NCBI GenBank assembly: GCA_050084515.1
Contig: CM114272.1
Span: 55,924,001-55,988,000, forward strand
Length of the DNA: 64,000 bases
Reading direction: 5' to 3'
Origin: Blasia pusilla
Taxonomy: Eukaryota > Marchantiophyta > Marchantiopsida > Blasiales
The translations under genes were made by a program, and so were the position numbers. Below the pieces are notes generated by a model. The model saw only the letters and a program-made list of their open reading frames with translations, had not been told where the DNA came from and ran no database searches. Below, piece by piece: positions 31,996 through 43,395 of this stretch (position 1 is its first letter; each line of letters opens with the position of its first letter).

Positions 31996-34492
31996 CTAGT
32001 AATTGTACACAACCTTTTTTAAGGCAATGCTTCATGGGATATGCTCAACTCCTGATATTCATCCAAATTGGGTATCTATTCTCACCATGCTACTTCCGAA
32101 GAATAAAGCATTCTCCAATTATCATGTTGCACACATCAAGGTAATTCCATAAATGGCCCATTTTTTTGCCCTTCAAACATAAGCCTAAGCATTTCCATCT
32201 TATCTCTTCCCTTCTATAGCCAATGATACCAAATTTTAGGTCCTCCTTTTCAATTGGTTCATGCTTATACACATTCTATGGAACTCCTCTCTATCTTAAG
32301 ACCTAAAATCCAACCTATTAAATTTTGGGTATGGTCTACTTCTACCTTCCCTCAATATTCATCTCTACACTATCACTAATAAAAGAGTTTGAATTCTTGG
32401 TGTCCCAATTGACTTCCTAGACTATGTATCCAAATACTTGGATGAGACCTTTTTAAAATATATAGAATGGCTTCATTTTTTGCCTCATCAAGGGGACACC
32501 TTAATAGCTTGTGGGATTCTCTCCCAATATTTTCTACAATATCCGTCTTACCTTCTACGCACTTGTCATTCTATTTCAAATTTCTTATATAAATGAGCCT
32601 CACTTAACACTTCTATCATGCCAACTTTTGAACAACTTCTTGATTTGAGTATATTTTAAGGAGACGATAGCATCTTTGCTTCATGACCAATGTTGCACCC
32701 AAAAAAATTTCGTGTTAGTAGACTTGTCCATATCTATAGACTTATGTCTATCTAAGGGACGGATAAGTCCATGCGGGCCTAGGTTCCCATATTCTACATC
32801 GAGGCCTACTCTTACCATGTAATACATCCACAATTGAACAGCCTGCACTCATTCTAGCAACATGTCGCCCGTTCTTGCCACCCAGTTTGTAGCCCGTACT
32901 AAGCTTGCGCGTGCTCTGCATCGAGTTGGGGCCTACATAGGCTAACCTCGGGCCTTGCAAGCTACAGGCCTTGTGTGGGCCATGTGCAAGCTTGACGAGA
33001 GTCTGTAGCCCTCACATCCATTTAATCCCTGTCCACACCCGTTCTCGCGTCCCAAGCCCGCATAGACAATCAACATACCAAAAACACCCAAGCGTAGGAC
33101 CCGGTGGTCATGTTGATCCCATGGACGAGCAAATCCGTTTTCATGCAACCTTGTTCACGACATGCTATCTTACCTATTTCTTTTGGAATTCTAGGACTTT
33201 CCTCCATAGTTGAATTTGCAATAGCAACTTTTTTGGGGAGTTGGGCTTTGGTTGGATCAAATATGATTTCAAGTTTTCTCCTTAATGGATTATGTGAACC
33301 ATATAGAGGAGGAGAATATATTTTTCCAAGAAAAGCTAAGATTTTTTTGGCTCTTATTCCACTTGGTGCATAAGAAATTCTACCCCCTTTTGATAAATTG
33401 ATAAATAAAAGTTCATTATTGAGTTCAAGGGCTTATCTTCGAGATCTTATGCCGAATCAACTTTTCCAATATTCTCTCTACGACATCCTTTGATACTCAA
33501 CCAACTTGTCTACATTTATATGTGGATACAAGAGTGAGGACATTGGTTATTGCAAATCCTCTTATTATTCCATTTCATCTTCTCTAGAGTATATTCTCGA
33601 TAACTCTACACTAGTGCTTTGGACCTCTTTATCATTCTCTTCTACATGTGTCTAATATGTATGTGGGGAATCCATTGATGCAAAGGGTATCCATGTTCTT
33701 TGATGTGTACATAATCGAGAATAAATGGTGACCCATGATGTGATCGGAGAGGCAATAACATCAACGGCTTGTAATGCATGATATACCATTGGTCAAAAGC
33801 AGCTATATGTCCTACCTTCTTTAACACAAGCAACATCTTGTCAAAGAGTTCATCTTTTTATGTCACGAGGTGGCTTTCATCTATTGGGTGATGTAGAGGT
33901 TGTTGGTCCATCATGTTTTGAATTACAACGTGCACAAGCATTGATATTGATACGTGAGTCAAAGTGGTTGGTGGCCACTGGCCACTCACCTCGTCGTCCA
34001 TTCACGTCTCACCATGCACTGGTGTTCATGTTAGATTTGTTTCAAACTATTAATCACGTAGCTTGTTAGGTTAAAATTTGGGTTGGCTTGTTGTCATTTT
34101 ATTTTTACATTTCTTGCCTCCTACCCTTCTTGGAATGCTATTGTATATCTTTTTGGATTTTTTTTTTGAATAAAATGGGTTTTGATTTCTTACTATGGAA
34201 CGTCTCCATTTTTTAGAATTTGCATGCCCATGTGACAAGGCCCCTAGCATGGGGGCCTACTTTGTTGATTGATAGGGTACTTAAAAAGTTAAAGAAAAAA
34301 TTCTAGAAAATATTCAAATTTGGTTGAGAAGCCCTCGCAAACAAATACATGCTCCATAGGACGAACAACACATTACTATCATCGAGTAGAAGTTTGAATG
34401 AAATCATAGCTATGCTAGAGAACTATTTAGAACTACTTGCAATATTTGGAATAACCAAAAGTCAAGGAGGATAGGGAGAAGAAAGCATGCTA
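31996..34492. other. Unassigned DNA
   Basis: No gene, LTR or terminal repeat recognised over 2.5 kb. Short open frames (for example 33104-33373 plus, 32748-32960 minus) show no motif and overlap mirrored frames on the other strand. Confidence 0.3.
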
Positions 34493-34501
34493 GGGGTAGA
34501 T

Positions 34502-34928
34502 CGGTTCGGGAGAGATTGCTTGTATCAGTGGCGGTTCTTACCATTTGGGGTTGAAGAACGCGCATGCAGAGTTTCAGAGAGTGATGGATAAGATTCTAGC
34601 TGGTTTGGATTTTGTATGATCTTACATAGATGATATTCTTATCTTGAGTTCCACGGTTGAGGAGCATGAGCGACACTTGGAGGAGGTGTTTCGGCAATTG
34701 CAGTTACATGGCTTGAAGTTACATCCATGCAAGTGCAGATTCTTTCAGGAGCAGATTGAGTACTTGGGACACACCATATACCCGAGTGGGTTAGGCGTTC
34801 AGCAGACGAAGGTGGAGGCTATTGCGCAGATTCCACGCCCTACAGATGTGAGTCGAGTCCGAGCGTTTCTTGAACTGGCGAACTTCTATTGACGGTATGT
34901 CACGGGTTTTTGTGCGATCACAAAGTCT
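34502..34928 (+). pseudogene. Reverse transcriptase, C-terminal part, copy 2
   Basis: Reads [19 protein letters not shown], then the catalytic YIDD (34623-34634) and the thumb segment (LEEVFRQLQLHGLKLHPCKC). Two TGA stops (about 34617 and 34890) occupy positions where CGA would give Arg, as copy 1 has Arg at the first. The N-terminal half is missing. Confidence 0.85.
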
Positions 34929-35440
34929 TTGACCTTGTTGAAGAGACTTGATCAGGTTTGGTTGTGGGGAGATGATCAAGAGCAAGCATTTCAGGAGCTC
35001 AAGGACACGTTGACGTCCTCATCCATTCTACAGAGACCAGTTAGGGGTCGCCCATTCCTGTTACATACGGATTGGAGTATGTTGGATCTAGGAGCAATGC
35101 TTACTCAGAGGGATGACGAGGAGAGGGAGTTCGTTGTGGCTTATGCAAGCCGATCAAACAACATTGCAGAGTCAAAGTAGAGCTCCTACGAGGGAGAGTG
35201 CTTGGTTGTAGTATGGGTCGTAGCACATTTTAGGTGCTATTTATTTATTCGGAAACCCTTTCACACTTATCACTGATCATCACCCGTTGAGGTGGTTGAT
35301 GGAGTCCGACAAGCTTACGGGAAAGCTTGCCAGGTGGGCTCTAGTATTACAAGAGTATGAGTTCGAGGTGGTTCACAGGCCAGGTCGGCTGAACCAGGAT
35401 GCGGATGGGTTGAGTCGTAACCCATGTCTGAGTCAGAGAG
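34929..35440 (+). pseudogene. RNase H domain, copy 2
   Basis: Contains LHTDWSMLDLGAMLTQ, EFVVAYASRSNN, SSYEGECL and HHPLRWLMESDKLTGK. It ends QDADGLSRNP, the end of the gypsy RNase H/connection region. A TAG at 35178 and a frame change near 35240 interrupt it. Confidence 0.85.
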
Positions 35441-36720
35441 ATGACAAAGGAGATCGATGGCATGGAGAGAGTGATGAGGAGATGGTACCTGGTTGGCATG
35501 CATTTGCCTATCTTTGTTGGTTGACTTTGGTAGGTCAGTCGCAGGTGATGACTCCAGTGGTGAGGTTGGATGATGAGTCTTTGGATCCGAAGGTCAGTGA
35601 GGAGGCAACATGTGGTCGTGATATCCATGACAACGTGGAGGTTGTGGATTTCTTGCGCACTGGCATTATAGCGAGCACAGTGAGTGCTAGGGAGCAGGAT
35701 CAGATCCTATAGAGAGCTATGAGGTTCAAGTGGGAGGGAACTCACATTTTTCGGGTATGGGGAGATGGTAGGATACGAGTGGTAGCTCATCCTTCCTAGC
35801 GAGCACATGTAGTGCGACATGCCCATGAGGAGTTGGGAAATTTTGGAGTAAAGCGTATTTACAACTTACTCCAGGTTCAGTATTGGTGGCGCGGCATGCA
35901 TACTCGGGTACAGCAATTTGTGGCCAGATGTATGGTATGTGACAGAGTGCGAGCATCCTTCAATGCTCCCACTCCGCAGTTACATCCTTTGCCAATTATG
36001 GGTTTAGGTTATTGGCGGAGTTTAGACTTTGCGGGACCTTTTCCATTGACAAGGCGTCATCACAGGTATGTGTTGGTCATGGTGGAGCATTTCTCCAAGT
36101 GGATAGAGTTGGTGGCACTACCAGACAAGGCGAGTGAGGGAATAACTTATGCGTTTCTAGATCGTGTGCTTAGTCACTTTGGTGCATCGGCGGAGGTGTT
36201 GACTGACCAAGGTACCGAGTTCAGGGGAGAGTTTCAGGCCTTGTGTGATCAGGCGTTGATAGATCACCGCACCACGTCCAGAGATCATCCTGAGGCGGAT
36301 GGGTTGGCGGAGAGAGTAGTACAGACGGTGAAGAGAGGATTGCGCATGTATAGCTTGCAGCGGGGACAGTTGAGAAAGTGGGACCTATAGTTGCCATGGT
36401 TGGCTATGGATTATAGCTTTAGTCAGCAGGCATCCTTGGCGTCATTTTCACCGTACTTTATGCTCTTTGGGAGAGAGCAAGATTTACCTACAGCTATTCG
36501 ATGTGATATGGCGTAGATGTTAGATCTTGATGATCCAGATGTGTGGGTACAAGCGTGTTTTCAGAGGGCGGAAATTTTTTGTAGAGTTATGCCTATGGCC
36601 TTTGAGAACTTAGCTATTGCTCAACATAGAGATACATGGAGGTACGCGATCATTTTTTTAGGAGGTTATCGTCTAGGGATTAGGAGGTTTCATCCTGAAG
36701 ATTATTTGTATTTACAGTAG
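35441..36720 (+). pseudogene. Integrase, copy 2
   Basis: The zinc-binding N-terminus (HAHEELGN...CMVCDR, about 35815-35945) precedes a complete catalytic triad: Asp at 36025 (LDFAGP), Asp at 36205 (LTDQGTEF) and Glu at 36310 (LAERVV). The last two are 35 residues apart as in retroviral-type integrases. The frame is the same from 35287 onward, broken only by TAG codons at 35710, 35797, 36388, 36514 and 36718. Restricting stops to TAG at likely CAG sites is notable. Confidence 0.9.
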
Positions 36721-37056
36721 GCGGCATCCACGACGCTAGATATCATTGCAAGGCACACAATCCTACGTGTGCGCGAGGTATTACCAACCAGAGTCCTCAT
36801 GTTGGAGGGACGGGATGGTATGGTTTGGAAGGATCATGTGCGCAATTGTGCGCCATGTCATCTTTCGAACGTGGACGGGTCAGTGGATCCGAGCTTGGCA
36901 GTGGTACCTGCAGGCTCGAGGTATGTGTTGTGCAGATCTGCGAGGGGTGCAGCCACCATGTTGGTATGTGATGGTTATTCTCAAGGGGGGCATATGTCAT
37001 GTCTGACCCCCCCTCTTGATGTAGTTGCCACTGGACAATGGATGTGTATAGGGTAG
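36721..37056 (+). pseudogene. Integrase tail and degenerate PHD finger, copy 2
   Basis: In the same frame as integrase, ILRVREVLPTRVLMLEGRDG and WKDHVRNCAPCHL align with copy 1. The PHD region (about 36918-37050) keeps MLVCD, GGHMSCLTP and GQWMC. It has lost three of eight zinc ligands: the first Cys, the fourth Cys and the last Cys. The stop at 37054-37056 is at the corresponding end of Pol. Presence in a second copy shows the PHD belongs to the family. Confidence 0.8.
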
Positions 37057-37091
37057 TAGGTCATGTCAGGGAGATGTGATATTTTCTATCT

Positions 37092-37129
37092 GGAGTTAGG
37101 GGGATCCAACTGCCAGCTAGGGAGGCGGT
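37092..37129 (+). promoter_or_regulatory. Polypurine-tract region, copy 2
   Basis: GGAGTTAGGGGGATCC followed by CTAGGGAGGCGG immediately precedes the LTR start at 37130. The same two-part block precedes the LTR in copies 3 and 5, so it is conserved in the family. Confidence 0.55.
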
Positions 37130-37732
37130 TGTGTGATCTCCATGTATATGTATGAGTTGATTTCTGTACATGTGTGGATCTACCCGTATGTGGGGAATAT
37201 CAGTATTTTGTGGTATGGATGTGACCAGCGATGTGTATGCGCACGATAGTTGTCACATCTGAGTAACCAATAGGCCGAGTTCTATCATGGATAGGGCATA
37301 GGAGCCAACAGACTCTCTTGAGTGTAACTTTGTCCTATGGTGTCGGATGAGGTTGAGGATAGGTCCATTATGTCAAAAACGTCATTTTTGACAACTTTCT
37401 TGTTGAGGTCTTTCACAGCCGGGTGACTTGTTGAGCAGGTCACCCGCCCTTGATAACCTGTGCGCGGAGATTACCAGGAGGAGAGCTATTTTTAGGGGAA
37501 GAGCCAAAAGGCTCTTTCCAACCCTATATAAGGGAGGAAGATGGCTTTCCCAAGCCATCTTTCTCATGTTGGGCCGTTGGAGCACCTCTCTTGTATGTGT
37601 GTGAGATAGGATCAGGGTGCTAGCGTCCGGATTCCTTGATAGTGCAAGGTGGACGAGGCTCAATATGCCGATGTAGATTGAAGAGTGAAGTTTTGGGCCG
37701 GGTGTGCCATTTTTACCACTCTTTATTTTTGT
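37130..37732 (+). repeat. 3' LTR of gypsy-M copy 2
   Basis: Starts TGTGTGATCTCC and runs about 600 bases until the LTR start recurs at 37733. A TATA box (CTATATAAG, 37524-37532) marks a promoter. Two dyads lie upstream of it: CGGGTGAC/GTCACCCG (37420-37446) and GAGCC-AAAA-GGCTC (37501-37514). Only the first 120 or so bases match the other copies, so the rest is a different LTR variant or leader-derived. Confidence 0.6.
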
Positions 37733-37868
37733 TGTGTGATCGCCATGTATATGTATGAGTTGATTTCTATACACGTGTGGATCTATCCATGTGTGGGGAA
37801 GATTGGTGTTGTATGGTATGGATGTGACCAACGATGTATGTTGTATGGCGATGTGTATGCGCACAACA
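37733..37868 (+). repeat. Second, partial LTR-start copy, copy 2
   Basis: 136 bases repeat 37130-37248 and end at CGCACAACA, where Helitron sequence begins. It is closer in length to the 138-base terminal repeats of copies 3 and 5 than to the first copy here. Confidence 0.75.
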
Positions 37869-38880
37869 GAATATTGTAAGGAGTGGTAGTAATGAATTCT
37901 TACCTGACATTGTTCATATAAGAGATTTACTCTGTAGTGTAGTAGGTTGAGCATGTGTGTTGTGCGCAAGAATAATTCCAAATAGACGACGAAGTGAAGA
38001 ACTTGTACGGAACATTGAAGCTTCTTCAAAACAAGAGAATACTTCCCTATGATCCTCAAGAAGTTCCAGTTGGATAGCAGCCTCCTTGAATGTTGGATAT
38101 AAAACCCCATGAATAGTGCTTAAGCATTTGTATGTTGTTTCTCCTCGAACATGATGGAGGAGTAATTTCAACCAATAACGTTTTCCTTCAACTATGAAGA
38201 AGTGAAATGAATTAGATCATCCCAATATAAATACATCGCTTTAGAGGATGGTATATAAAAAAATATATATACAAAGAACTTATGAGTATTTACCTAGATG
38301 AGTAAGGTATAAGCGGCCAACGGGATAGCTACAACCACTTATTTTTTGTGCTATATGAATCCATGTCTTGTTATTGCAACGATAATATGAAGGAAAATCT
38401 ATATATAGATATTGTCAAATAGATTGGTTGCACATCATTGGGTCAAAGTTGTCTTTCTTTTCAGTTGCAAAATATCGTGAGGAGCATCAACATCATTGAA
38501 GTAGACTATTTGTTGCTCCAGAAGATGAACTGCTAATCACACAATACTTGGAAGTTCATCATGTAGATTAAACTTGAAGATATACCAACATGCCTCCCAA
38601 GAAGATATATATCTGGAAAAATAAGATTGTAGGGCATGACCCAATGATTATCCAAGGAATGTTTGCACTTAATTATTGCCCTCGCATTCTCCAGTCTACA
38701 AAAATACAATAACAAATCATGAATACTTCGGCGTCATATGCCTTAAAGTAATGAAGAAAAACCAAGATAAACGGATCTTTTCTTGCAATAGATCGGATAA
38801 TCATCTTCCGTCTCTGCAATGCTAGCTGCAAAAGCTTTAGGATATTCTTGTAATACATACTCTTCTTTTCCTTATCCTGT
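37869..38880 (-). pseudogene. Second Helitron fragment (linker and Rep end)
   Basis: Collinear with 19570-20870 of the larger Helitron. Matches include CRLENARAIIKCKHSLDNHWVMPYN against CRLKNGRAILKHEHSLHNRWVVPYN, and the LHHVRGE...LYPTFKEAAIQLELLEDHRE segment. It is broken by stops. The left side is cut exactly where the gypsy-M LTR repeat ends. Confidence 0.8.
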
Positions 38881-39984
38881 AAAATAGTTGGAATGCCTTG
38901 AATTTTCTACCAATTTCCTGTAGCCACATTTCAGAATTCTTTCATGCCGTATTTGTTGGATTGCTTTCAAATTTATTTTAAGACACTTCTAGAGTCAACT
39001 TTACTACATACAACTATCTGGACCTGGATTGCTTTGCATTTCCTACCAAACTGAGAACCTTCCATAGATTCACCTTGGATGAAGCTGATAGATTTTGATC
39101 GGCATTTCACATGTACCATATATGAACATTCTTTAGGGATCCCTAAATACAAATAAAATTGTCTAAAAGAATGGAGTTTCTTTTAACTTTCAAAATAATT
39201 GGAAAAGCACGTAAGAAGAAATCCAAGATATTTTATGGTGGAGCAAACCGACTACACATTAACATCTTGGTGGCAAGTTAACCTAACATAAAAGAGTGTG
39301 CCATCGGATGATCTCCATTCTTGTTTATGCACCAAATGGGTCCTCATTCTAAATTTTGAGTGGAAAATACTGAACGAAAAAGGATGGAAGAATTCCTCAA
39401 AATACCCCCAGAAAAATAATCAAATGGATTATGATCAAAATAGTACCCCATTACCATGGTATTCATTTCTACTTATCTCTTACTCCTCGATTCCTTTTTC
39501 TTTTATGCTTTTATGGACTCGACTTGTCCATTAATCAAAGTGACCGTAGGGCAGCCCAAAAATCTATTTTCACTTTAGTCTTTTTCTTTCCTTCCCCCAC
39601 GTCAATGATATCGGAATGTGCGAGGAATTCCATCCTCCGGCGAACAATTATTTTTCGAACAAAGCATAAGCGTCAGCGAACTCAACAAGAGTTTGTTGGG
39701 CCTACGAGCCTTTTAGCTTCGTTTTTCTCCTAGTCAGGATTAATCATTAGACCTTTTTTCTATTATTTTATTCACTAGTGGAAACCATTTCACTAGCTCT
39801 AGCTATGTGCTTCCTTTATGTTGGAGTCGCCCCCAATTCAGCATGCAAGAGAAGCAAAAGAGGCAAAACACATGTGAAGGTGCACTAGATCAAACTGGAA
39901 ACGACAATTCTAGAGTCACCTAGAGATTGTGCTATGTCGTCCAAAATAACGAATATTATCACTTTGATCTTTCCATTATTTCAT
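38881..39984. other. Unassigned DNA
   Basis: No coding motif or paired repeat recognised. Confidence 0.25.
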
Positions 39985-40720
39985 GAAGAACCAACCCTAG
40001 GGCGTAGGGCTATGGGGCAACCTATGAAGTCTTACCTACTTTACCTACTAAAGTGGAAGCTTTTTTTTCTATTAACTAGTGTGGCCACCTAAGGATATAA
40101 CGTAAAAGTGTGGTAGTGGGGAATAGAACAACACCATATTAAGGCATAGTGACTTTAACTTGGGCTTGTCTACTGAGAATGGATGTCATGAAAAGAGCAA
40201 GAAAAGATTTCCAAAGTGACTTTATCAAAATGGAAATGAAAATTCTAGAGTCACCTAGAGATGATGGTTTTGGACTATGTTGCCCAAAAATAACGTATAC
40301 TAGTATGTTACTAGTACATTGCCCCGTGCTATGAAGGGGGACAATTTTCCCCTTAATTTAATTATCTTTAAATAACATCCTGTTAATAATAAGGGAGTCT
40401 AAGAGGTCAACAAAGAGCCTTAAAAGGATACGTGTTAGCTTCTAAGGAGGGTTTCTTTTAACTCCATCCTCGTTTAATTATATAAATGATCACCTTGACA
40501 TACCCCTCCATTATCTTGTTAAGTATCCTACGGAGTAGGGTTTCGGTGCAAGCTACGAGGTTTTTGCCACTTTACCCACTATAGTGGAACTTGACTATTA
40601 TTTTTAACTAGTATGGAAAGAGAAACATTTGGTAGTGGAGGAGTGGAACAACACAACCTTACTTTGCTGTGGACTTTACATGGCACAATTTTAGATCCGA
40701 TATTATATGGAGAACAAGAA
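39985..40720. repeat. Diverged direct repeats
   Basis: The block near 39990-40150 (GTAGGG...TTTACC..ACTA.AGTGGAA...AACTAGT.TGG) recurs diverged at 40530-40690. A shorter stretch (TTCTAGAGTCACCTAGAGAT) occurs at about 39908 and 40248. This suggests old local duplication. At 40305-40340 an ACTAGTACATTGCCCCGTGC stretch resembles an inverted Helitron 3' end but has no partner end. Confidence 0.45.
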
Positions 40721-41176
40721 AAGAATTCCAAATCCATTTGTGGCTTTTAGTAGGGAATTAAATATTCTAAAAAACTAGCATAAATTAAACCAATTTTCCT
40801 CTATGCTTCAAATTAAGACTTAGGGGATCTAATGAACTATTATGCATGCCTAACGGGTAATTTTCATACCATTAATTGGCATGAAAGGGAAAAGAGTCCA
40901 ACCAGTAGTACCTCTTCACCAAGAGCCAATATGGGCGTGAATATTCATGAGGCATTTAATATATTAAAATAAATTTAATATTTCTGAGAATTTTTTTTAA
41001 AACTCCCTATTAAAAATTTTACAAGAAATTAAGAAGACCCATCGACCTAAGAACCCCAAAAATACATGGTCTTTGTGTGTTTTTAATTAAATTTTTTTAT
41101 CTTTCTTCTCCATTTCTCTTTTACCATCTAAGTTCTTCTCTAAAAATATTTATTGAATGCATTCTTTCAATAATTT
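40721..41176. other. AT-rich unassigned DNA
   Basis: No feature recognised before the gypsy-M derivative begins. Confidence 0.25.
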
Positions 41177-42290
41177 GGGATTTTCGCGGGATTCGACGAG
41201 TCAACGAGTAGGATTAGACCCACATGTGCCCTAGCATACACCAGTACCACGGGAGCAGGCTGGTGGGCCCAGAGAGCAGGGCAGGTATCGTGAGCCGATG
41301 AGGCAACGGCCTTTACCGACATATGTTTCCCAGAAGGGACAAGAGTTGGCTTGTTGGACGTGTGGTGGGTCACATTGGCAAAGGGACTGCCCACAGCATG
41401 GGAGAGGGCCACGGGCGCCTCCCATTGCTTAGGAGCCACAGAGGATGGCCCCACCAAAGTTGCAGTGTGATCATTGTCACCGATATGGTCACACTAGGGA
41501 TAGGTGTTACAATCTTCGCCGGGAGGTACTTCTAGAGGTAGGGAGAGGACTTGGGGGTGAGAGAGTTGGTGGAGATCGAGTATTGGGTGATTGTGGTAGT
41601 AGAGTGCCATCACCAGTCACAGGAGATGGAGGATGTGCACCAGATGCAGTGCTCCTTACGCACATTGATAAGTTGGAGTAGAGGATTGCTGCCATGACGA
41701 TGATGCAGTTGCAGGCAAGCGCGAAGCTAAGAGTAGCTAGTGTGGCGCCAACCTCCACATCTTACCACGATGCTAGTGAGGATTATGCGGGGATGGGATT
41801 TATGTGTAGTGCGGCTCAGGTTGAGGCTGTTGCGGTAGTAACTCGAGGTGATGCGAGAGTAACCGAGCCATCAAGAGGTGGGGTTGAGATTGACCCACAA
41901 GAGGAGACCGATGGGCGACAGGCCACGGTTCCCCAGTCGTTCACATTGTCGGAGGCCCTACATACACCGTCCATGGTGCCTTGACGACCAGTCGTACCCA
42001 CGGTGGGACAGGTGCGTTGACATCACGAGGAGTTGGAGAGACGACTCCTATGCCGGCTCGGGAGGAGCCAGTGTCGGCCATGTTGTTGGAGGTGGCCACT
42101 GGGGTGATCCACACTCCGTTGTTTTCCGCCATGGAGTTGGCAACATTAGGAGTTGGACCAACAAAGGTGCTCCGGCTGGCCGCCACGTTGTGTGAGCGTG
42201 GAAAGGTGATTGCCTCTCGTTTAGAGGTAGTTGAAGAGGTGGTGGACTTGCCCTCAGAGCAGGTGCTTGGGACGTCCCCCACTTAGTCAT
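41177..42290 (+). pseudogene. Gag (nucleocapsid and C-terminal part), copy 3
   Basis: Two CCHC knuckles are visible: CWTCGGSHWQRDC (about 41356-41394) and CDHCHRYGHTRDRC (41466-41507), both with complete ligands. A TAG stop occurs close after the second (about 41497 in another frame), and the frame shifts several times. A downstream Ser/Thr/Val-rich region is shared with copy 5 and includes a conserved small hairpin (GGCTC/GAGCC at 42055-42069). Confidence 0.75.
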
Positions 42291-42880
42291 GGCATGCGGT
42301 GGCGGCAAAGTTGATACATATGCCAGCTCGGCCAGCGACAGAGCAAGCCATGATCACACCAGGTGTGGTGATGTTGGATTACCGAGTATGAGTTTTCGGC
42401 TTGGTTAGTCCCACAGGTACGGTGTATCACCCACAACGCGTAATACTTGATTCACGAGCGCAACCCTTGATGTTAGGGAAGACGACGTGTTTGGCGTTGG
42501 GTTTACGGAAAGGCGACATCAAACGTTGTCCCTTTCAGATATAGACCTCTGTTGGGGGCGTATCACCCACGCAGTACATGACTCGACAAGAGTTGGTGGT
42601 TAGACTCCAGCCAGAGCATGAGTCGGATAGTGCGATGGTATGCACTCGGGCGATTACAACATCGGCAGAGTTGTATGATGTGTTGGTAGGGAGTACGGTG
42701 TTGTACCCTCTAGGTTTCATTCAGGATTTTTGGGAGGAGACGATTTTGTATGGGCCGGGATGGCGATCAGGTGATGGACGGGTGAGCCATCTACCGGTGT
42801 TGTTTGCAGGGAGTGGTGGTGGTCAACCACGTGAGGATATTGTGACCACGTTGGTAGCATTCACATGTGGTGTTCGCTGA
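42291..42880 (+). pseudogene. Aspartic protease, copy 3
   Basis: The active-site segment reads ILDSRAQPLMLGK (D-S-R at 42449-42457), with Arg in place of the Gly required in retropepsins. The downstream ELYDVLVGSTVLYPLGF (about 42669-42720) matches copy 1. A TGA at about 42388 interrupts the frame upstream. Confidence 0.75.
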
Positions 42881-43257
42881 TCAAGAGGGTTCGGGGAGAG
42901 GAGCACACATGCGGAGGACATTCCCATAGCGGATAGTCCCACGGAGAGACATGCCAGGGTGGGTGTCCCTTCCCATGGTGCAGAGTTTCTTTATTGTTGT
43001 TGGGGATGAGCGTTGAGATGCGTGGAGTGCAGACGAGCTCGTGAGGCAGGCGTGGAGCCGTGCCTATGATTGGAGCAAGATACGAGAGTGTTAGATTTCT
43101 TCGTAGGGATCAACACAACGGGTTGCTGGAGTGTGGCAGTGTTGCGGGGATTACGACACTGATGGTGCTAGATGTGTATAGGATAGGAGATCTTTTGGGT
43201 ACATATGTGTGTGCTATTTGGAGTTAGGGGGACCCAACTACCAGCTAGGGGGACGGT
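42881..43257 (+). pseudogene. Linker with truncated methyltransferase start, copy 3
   Basis: In frame, RVLDFFVGINT (about 43089-43121) corresponds to methyltransferase motif I of copy 1. About 50 bases later the sequence switches to the block preceding the polypurine tract (GATGTGTATAGGATAGGAGATC). The remaining methyltransferase motifs are deleted. The linker upstream (CRRAREAGVE) is shared with copy 5. Confidence 0.7.
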
Positions 43258-43395
43258 TGTGGGGTCCCAGTGTATATGTGTGAGTATGTTTCATTTATAT
43301 GTGGATCTACCCGTATGTTGGGGAAGATCGGTGTTGTGTGGTGTGTAGATGTGACCAGCGATGTGGGTTGTGTAGCGATGCGTATGCGCACGACA
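43258..43395 (+). repeat. 138-base LTR terminus, copy 3
   Basis: Starts TGTGGGGTCCC after a G-rich tract and ends CGCACGACA, giving TG...CA ends. Beyond it the sequence is unrelated to gypsy-M. Confidence 0.75.

Larger units (their letters stand above)
34493..37868 (+). mobile_element. 5'-truncated gypsy-M retrotransposon (copy 2)
   Basis: Homology to copy 1 begins abruptly inside reverse transcriptase near 34493. It then continues through RNase H, integrase, the PHD region, purine tract and LTR. Gag, protease and methyltransferase are absent. The right side abuts Helitron sequence, so this copy appears to have inserted into, or recombined with, a Helitron. The LTR region is longer than in copy 1 and again followed by a partial second copy. 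Confidence 0.9.
41177..43395 (+). mobile_element. Deletion derivative of gypsy-M (copy 3: gag-protease-LTR)
   Basis: Begins inside gag (5' truncated) and runs through two zinc knuckles, protease, linker and methyltransferase motif I. It then jumps to the conserved block before the polypurine tract and a 138-base LTR. Reverse transcriptase, RNase H, integrase and PHD are missing. Copy 5 has the same join, so the deletion predates their separation and the derivative must have been mobilised by enzymes of a full element. Confidence 0.85.

Noticed and set aside
33104-33373. A membrane-protein-like short frame
   Set aside because: Hydrophobic by composition only, no motif, no second copy, frames overlap on the other strand.
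35287-37056. TAG used as a sense codon (altered genetic code or readthrough)
   Set aside because: Other copies and the copia element carry mixed stops and frameshifts, and C-to-T decay of CAG explains the pattern without a code change.
40300-40345. Helitron 3' end in inverted orientation
   Set aside because: CTAGT and a G/C-rich block are present, but the hairpin is poor and no TC start was found.
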